From: Candidatus Poseidoniaceae archaeon
Lineage (GTDB): Archaea > Thermoplasmatota > Poseidoniia > Poseidoniales > Poseidoniaceae
DNA length: 9,236 bases
Assembly (NCBI GenBank): GCA_013330285.1
Contig: DUIP01000133.1
Span: forward strand, 1 to 9,236
Reading direction: 5' to 3'
The notes under the pieces were generated by a model, which was given only the letters and a program-made list of their open reading frames with translations, ran no database searches and was not told the origin of the DNA. How positions within the stretch are numbered: position 1 is the stretch's first letter; each line of letters begins with the position of its first letter. Of the stretch, positions 6,451 to 9,236 are shown one piece after another. The position numbers were made by a program, and so were the translations under genes.

Positions 6451-7503
6451 TTATGGCCTGTTGGTCCATGGCATCAAGAATGCTTTTGCGACTTGAGCCC
6501 CGACCGTAGGGTTTTCTTTCAACCTGCGAATGCTGTATTCATACCATTTCTCACCGTACGGGATGTAGACGCGGGTTCGATGCCCCGCTGCTGCTAATTT
6601 ACGTCGTAAGGGGCCCCTCACCCCGAGCAGCATTTGAAATTCATACCCCGGGCCTTTGAACTCTCTTTGTGGACCTGCATTGTCCCGTGGATCTTCAATT
6701 CCGGGTCCCATTCCGTGCGCAGCCAATGCAGATTTTGCATGCTCAATCACAGGAAGATCGTGGCTTGCGATGGAGCAATATGCTCCTGCTTCCAACATTC
6801 GATCAATCGAGGCATTGGTTGCATCCACGATGTCTTGATACTTCGTGTAGGATATTTCCTCAGGTTCGAGGTAGATGCCCTTACAAATCCTGTAGTCAGC
6901 GGCTGGCCCAAGTTCTGTCTCGAGGTGATGAATGTCGTCCAGTGTTCGAAACAACCGCCCTTGGAGAACAGTTCCTACATTGGTTAATCCCCTGCTATGT
7001 AGATCGAGGACAACTTGTATGGTGTCGGTGGTCACACGGTGGTCTTCCATGTCAAGGCGAACAAACATGTCGTTTTCATTTGCCATTTGGACGAGCTTTT
7101 CGATGTTCTCCATTCCTTTCTCTTTATCGATGAGCAGACCAAACGCTGTTGGTTTGATCGACAAATTCGCATCAAGCCCTGAAGTGCGAATCGCTTCGAG
7201 CACTCGGACGTATTCATCAAGAAAGAATTGAGCCTCATCCATTGTTGATATTTCTTCACCGAGGACATCAACGGTAAAGCAAGCGCCCTCCTTACTGAGG
7301 CGTTTCATGATACGTACGGCATCCTCAATGGTTGAACCAGCGACATAGCGGCGAGAAACCCATCCGACGAACCATTTCGGCATCCGGACGGTAGCAGCGA
7401 CCACGGTTCGAGAAAACAGGCCGACCATGAGTTCACCTAACCGGCTGTCAGTGTAGGAGATTCTTGAGGCTTGTTGCTGTGATGCTTGAAACAAACAGTT
7501 CAT
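6451..7503 (-). CDS. Proline dehydrogenase (FAD-dependent, monofunctional)
   Basis: This 350-residue enzyme of the PutA/PRODH barrel family oxidises proline to pyrroline-5-carboxylate with FAD and passes electrons to quinones at the membrane. The motifs in order are DVLGE (79-83), LSIKPTAFG (114-122, K117), RLDMED (149-154), VLQGRL (179-184, Q181 as FAD contact), YRICKGIY (204-211), ASHD (246-249) and FQMLLGVR (289-296). The substrate-site signature YIPYGEKWYEYSIRRL follows at 313-328, with the R326/R327 pair that holds the proline carboxylate. Length fits the monofunctional form rather than bifunctional PutA, and no pyrroline-5-carboxylate dehydrogenase gene is in view. A hydrophobic stretch at 25-50 may help membrane association. 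Its ATG overlaps the dtdA stop as ATGA, with no Shine-Dalgarno, so translation is probably coupled. Confidence 0.94.
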   Translation of the reverse strand: MNCLFQASQQQASRISYTDSRLGELMVGLFSRTVVAATVRMPKWFVGWVSRRYVAGSTIEDAVRIMKRLSKEGACFTVDVLGEEISTMDEAQFFLDEYVRVLEAIRTSGLDANLSIKPTAFGLLIDKEKGMENIEKLVQMANENDMFVRLDMEDHRVTTDTIQVVLDLHSRGLTNVGTVLQGRLFRTLDDIHHLETELGPAADYRICKGIYLEPEEISYTKYQDIVDATNASIDRMLEAGAYCSIASHDLPVIEHAKSALAAHGMGPGIEDPRDNAGPQREFKGPGYEFQMLLGVRGPLRRKLAAAGHRTRVYIPYGEKWYEYSIRRLKENPTVGAQVAKAFLMPWTNRP

Positions 7504-8462
7504 TGAATTAAGTCAAGAACACCTTGACGCTTGAGCAGGGGCGCACCTAAGGCTTCCAAGTGATCGCGTATGGCTTGCCTTTGCCAACCTTTGAAGGCTT
7601 TTTTGTCCATCGAGAACACGATATTTCCTCCTGGAAACGCCTTTTGTGTTGAGGCAAAGGCTGCGTCGATGGATTGGCGCCAAAGACCCTCGGCTACTTC
7701 TCCCATTTGTGGAGGTTCTCCAAACGGTAAAGCATAGGTTGCAAGCATGTGCCCCAACCAGATGCCCTCGGTTGATGCTGTCATGTTCCCTCTTGGCGCA
7801 TAATGGCCCCCACCAAGGGTGATCAAAACTGGTTCACCTCGATTCTTGGATTCGTTCCAAGAGCCAATGCCAGTGCTGCCGTCCAAACCTAACCCTTGAT
7901 GAATCAAGGTCCCAAGCAATTTGGCTGCCCCTTGATGGCCCCATGTATCTGAAGTCGAACCAACTTCAATGAATAAACAAGGGACATCGAGCCAAGGTCC
8001 ATGATGGGTCACCTCCAGTGAAACATCAAAGTGTTCACCCAAATCTGCTTCTTCAGCTCGTTCAAGCAAGGAACGCCACCATGCGGCTAAACGTGGTGAA
8101 GGAGGAGGAGCATCTCCAGCTTTGCCACCGTATGGAGGCACACTTTGGGGGTCCAATTGCATCACGCCAATGGGATGGAGCGTCAAGCATGCACGGCCGC
8201 TTTCAGCCACATGCCGTGAAGGAAAGATGACCTCAGAAACAACCTCGCCAGTGACAGACTCCCAGCGATGATTGATGTTGTCCTCACGAAGTACGCCATT
8301 TGGAAAAACCCACATCCGAATGTTCCCACATTCATATGATGGTTGGCCTTCAACGTCCGAGCGTTGAGTCCATGTGCCAAGGTTACGCACAACATCGGCC
8401 TGGTTTGTTGAAGCAATATCACCGCCACTCACCGCAATGAGAACCACGCCGAGTGCTTCCAT
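7500..8462 (-). CDS. dtdA: D-aminoacyl-tRNA deacylase, archaeal DtdA type
   Basis: DtdA hydrolyses D-amino acids wrongly charged onto tRNA, recycling the tRNA and protecting translation; it is zinc-dependent and restricted to archaea and plants. From the ATG at 8462 the protein is 320 residues, with the family motifs in order: HPIG (96-99), GGKAGDAPPPSP (112-123), EVTHHGP (150-156), FIEVGST (164-170), LGGGHYAPR (216-224) and a GH pair at 237-238. The clustered His residues are the likely metal and active-site ligands. In-frame ATGs lie further upstream at 8540, 8510 and 8492. I prefer 8462 because the protein then starts at the family's first beta strand, a GGTGAG stands about 4 nt upstream, and a 76-bp gap is left for the divergent gene. 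The longest form adds 26 residues that match nothing. The gene leads a two-gene unit with proline dehydrogenase. Confidence 0.93.
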   Translation of the reverse strand: MEALGVVLIAVSGGDIASTNQADVVRNLGTWTQRSDVEGQPSYECGNIRMWVFPNGVLREDNINHRWESVTGEVVSEVIFPSRHVAESGRACLTLHPIGVMQLDPQSVPPYGGKAGDAPPPSPRLAAWWRSLLERAEEADLGEHFDVSLEVTHHGPWLDVPCLFIEVGSTSDTWGHQGAAKLLGTLIHQGLGLDGSTGIGSWNESKNRGEPVLITLGGGHYAPRGNMTASTEGIWLGHMLATYALPFGEPPQMGEVAEGLWRQSIDAAFASTQKAFPGGNIVFSMDKKAFKGWQRQAIRDHLEALGAPLLKRQGVLDLIQ

Positions 8463-8538
8463 GGTCTCACCACACTTGGGCTCTCTTTTCATTCTGTTGC
8501 GTGGTAGCATTGACAAACCTTGCCGCTGAGCACAACCC
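8463..8538. other. Divergent intergenic region between dtdA and the unknown gene
   Basis: If dtdA starts at 8462, these 76 bases must carry promoters for both directions. No strong TATA box is visible; the minus strand has only an A-rich GAATGAAAAG about 25-30 nt before the dtdA ATG. A GGTGAG ribosome-binding match for dtdA lies at about 8467-8472 on the minus strand. Nothing similar precedes the plus-strand ATG at 8539, which could be leaderless. Confidence 0.4.
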
Positions 8539-9236
8539 ATGACGGGAACACTGCCTCCAGTGATTCCGTTCCACGCCCTCTCGATTGTTCCACATTCAGA
8601 AGGCTATCTCGCCGTAGGAATTGATGGGGAGTTTCAACAACTGGATGCTCACCTTGCCCCGATTGATGATGTGCGAAAACCATTCCCAATGGGCGTACGA
8701 CATACATGCATGACCAACGATGTCATGGTAGCAACATGGATTGATCATGAATTGCTCATGGCAAGAATGGCAGCTTATGATTGTCGTCAACCTGTCAAGA
8801 ACGGCCCTGAGCGGGGTGATTTACGTACCCGTAGAAACATAGACGCTGCACTTCATCCCGTAGGGTCACTTTGGTCGCATGTGCTCGACGCCGAGCCGCT
8901 TGCCCTATGCGGGCATGAAAATGGATTTGCGTTTGTCCTTTACAACAAAGGCATCTATGCAATGGGCAAAGATGCAGGGGAGCATTGGCGTGTTGAATTG
9001 CCTACGTGGGCTGAACTAAAGAAACTACCACGAGCGAACGACATCGTGTCGATTACCCATCGGAAAGGTCAGTTGAAAGTGTGGTCACGAGGTGGCGGGA
9101 CGCAATCTTACGATGATGCGTCGGGTGATTTGATTGCAACGAGTGTGTTTCACTATGATGCTGTACTCCAGCAAGTCTACGCCAATGGACAACAGGAATT
9201 GCTCGTATACGATGATGGTTCAATTGTTTGGCTCGA
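8539..9236 (+). CDS. Protein of unknown function, truncated by the window end
   Basis: An uninterrupted reading frame of 232 codons runs from the ATG at 8539 to the last base of the window with no stop. An in-frame TGA at 8527 lies just upstream, so 8539 is the first possible ATG. I do not recognise the family. The visible part has no signal peptide or membrane helix. It appears rich in beta strands separated by turns, with blocks such as YLAVGIDG (23-30), FAFVLYNKGIYAMG (130-143), LKVWSRGG (179-186) and LLVYDDGSIVWL (221-232), each a hydrophobic strand followed by a Gly/Asp turn. That rhythm is compatible with a beta-propeller, but this is inference. It is divergent from dtdA. No Shine-Dalgarno is present. 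Confidence 0.8.
   Translation, partial: MTGTLPPVIPFHALSIVPHSEGYLAVGIDGEFQQLDAHLAPIDDVRKPFPMGVRHTCMTNDVMVATWIDHELLMARMAAYDCRQPVKNGPERGDLRTRRNIDAALHPVGSLWSHVLDAEPLALCGHENGFAFVLYNKGIYAMGKDAGEHWRVELPTWAELKKLPRANDIVSITHRKGQLKVWSRGGGTQSYDDASGDLIATSVFHYDAVLQQVYANGQQELLVYDDGSIVWL

Noticed and set aside
6669..7133. Plus-strand open frame of 154 codons
   Set aside because: It is antisense to proline dehydrogenase, and its Cys/Arg-rich composition has no motif.
1..9236. CRISPR arrays, insertion sequences, toxin-antitoxin pairs and defence genes
   Set aside because: No regularly spaced repeats, transposase motifs, terminal inverted repeats or small paired genes were found on either strand.

Overview
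The window looks like a compact archaeal genome, most likely a marine Euryarchaeote of the Poseidoniales (Marine Group II) type. The archaeal assignment rests on an archaeal/plant-type D-aminoacyl-tRNA deacylase (DtdA), an HVO_0476-like archaeal zinc-finger protein and TATA-like AATTTATA/AATTTATT octamers instead of bacterial -35/-10 boxes. The lineage within the archaea is inferred from overall gene style, not from a marker gene. Coding density is very high, and no gap longer than about 300 bases lacks a gene.

Layout. Bases 1-75 hold a tRNA-Thr(GGU). A minus-strand single-domain voltage-gated cation channel resembling bacterial NaV channels follows (121-924), then a minus-strand tRNA-Ser(GGA) (999-1084). 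From 1196 to 4826 lies a tight plus-strand cluster of three genes: a polytopic membrane protein with two cytosol- or surface-facing Zn ribbons, a SufS-like cysteine desulfurase, and a membrane-anchored subtilisin-family protease. The first two overlap by one base and the third starts 5 bases after the second stops. Convergent to this, with abutting stop codons, is a class I SAM-dependent methyltransferase (4827-5570, minus). A 103-bp divergent gap separates it from an HVO_0476-like zinc-finger protein (5674-6450, plus). That gene again abuts, stop codon to stop codon, a minus-strand proline dehydrogenase (6451-7503). The dehydrogenase is joined by an ATGA overlap to dtdA (7500-8462, minus). 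A divergent gene of unknown function starts at 8539 and runs off the right edge.

How the genes work together. DtdA (translation quality control against D-amino acids) and proline dehydrogenase (proline oxidation feeding the respiratory chain) are probably cotranscribed. The three-gene plus-strand cluster is the most unusual part. It puts a sulfur-mobilising PLP enzyme between a Cys-rich membrane Zn-ribbon protein and a cell-surface protease, with no Fe-S scaffold gene in view, so its common function is unknown. The most striking single gene is the NaV-like channel with the selectivity-filter sequence TLESWSN in an apparently archaeal genome. No mobile element, CRISPR array, rRNA or origin was seen.
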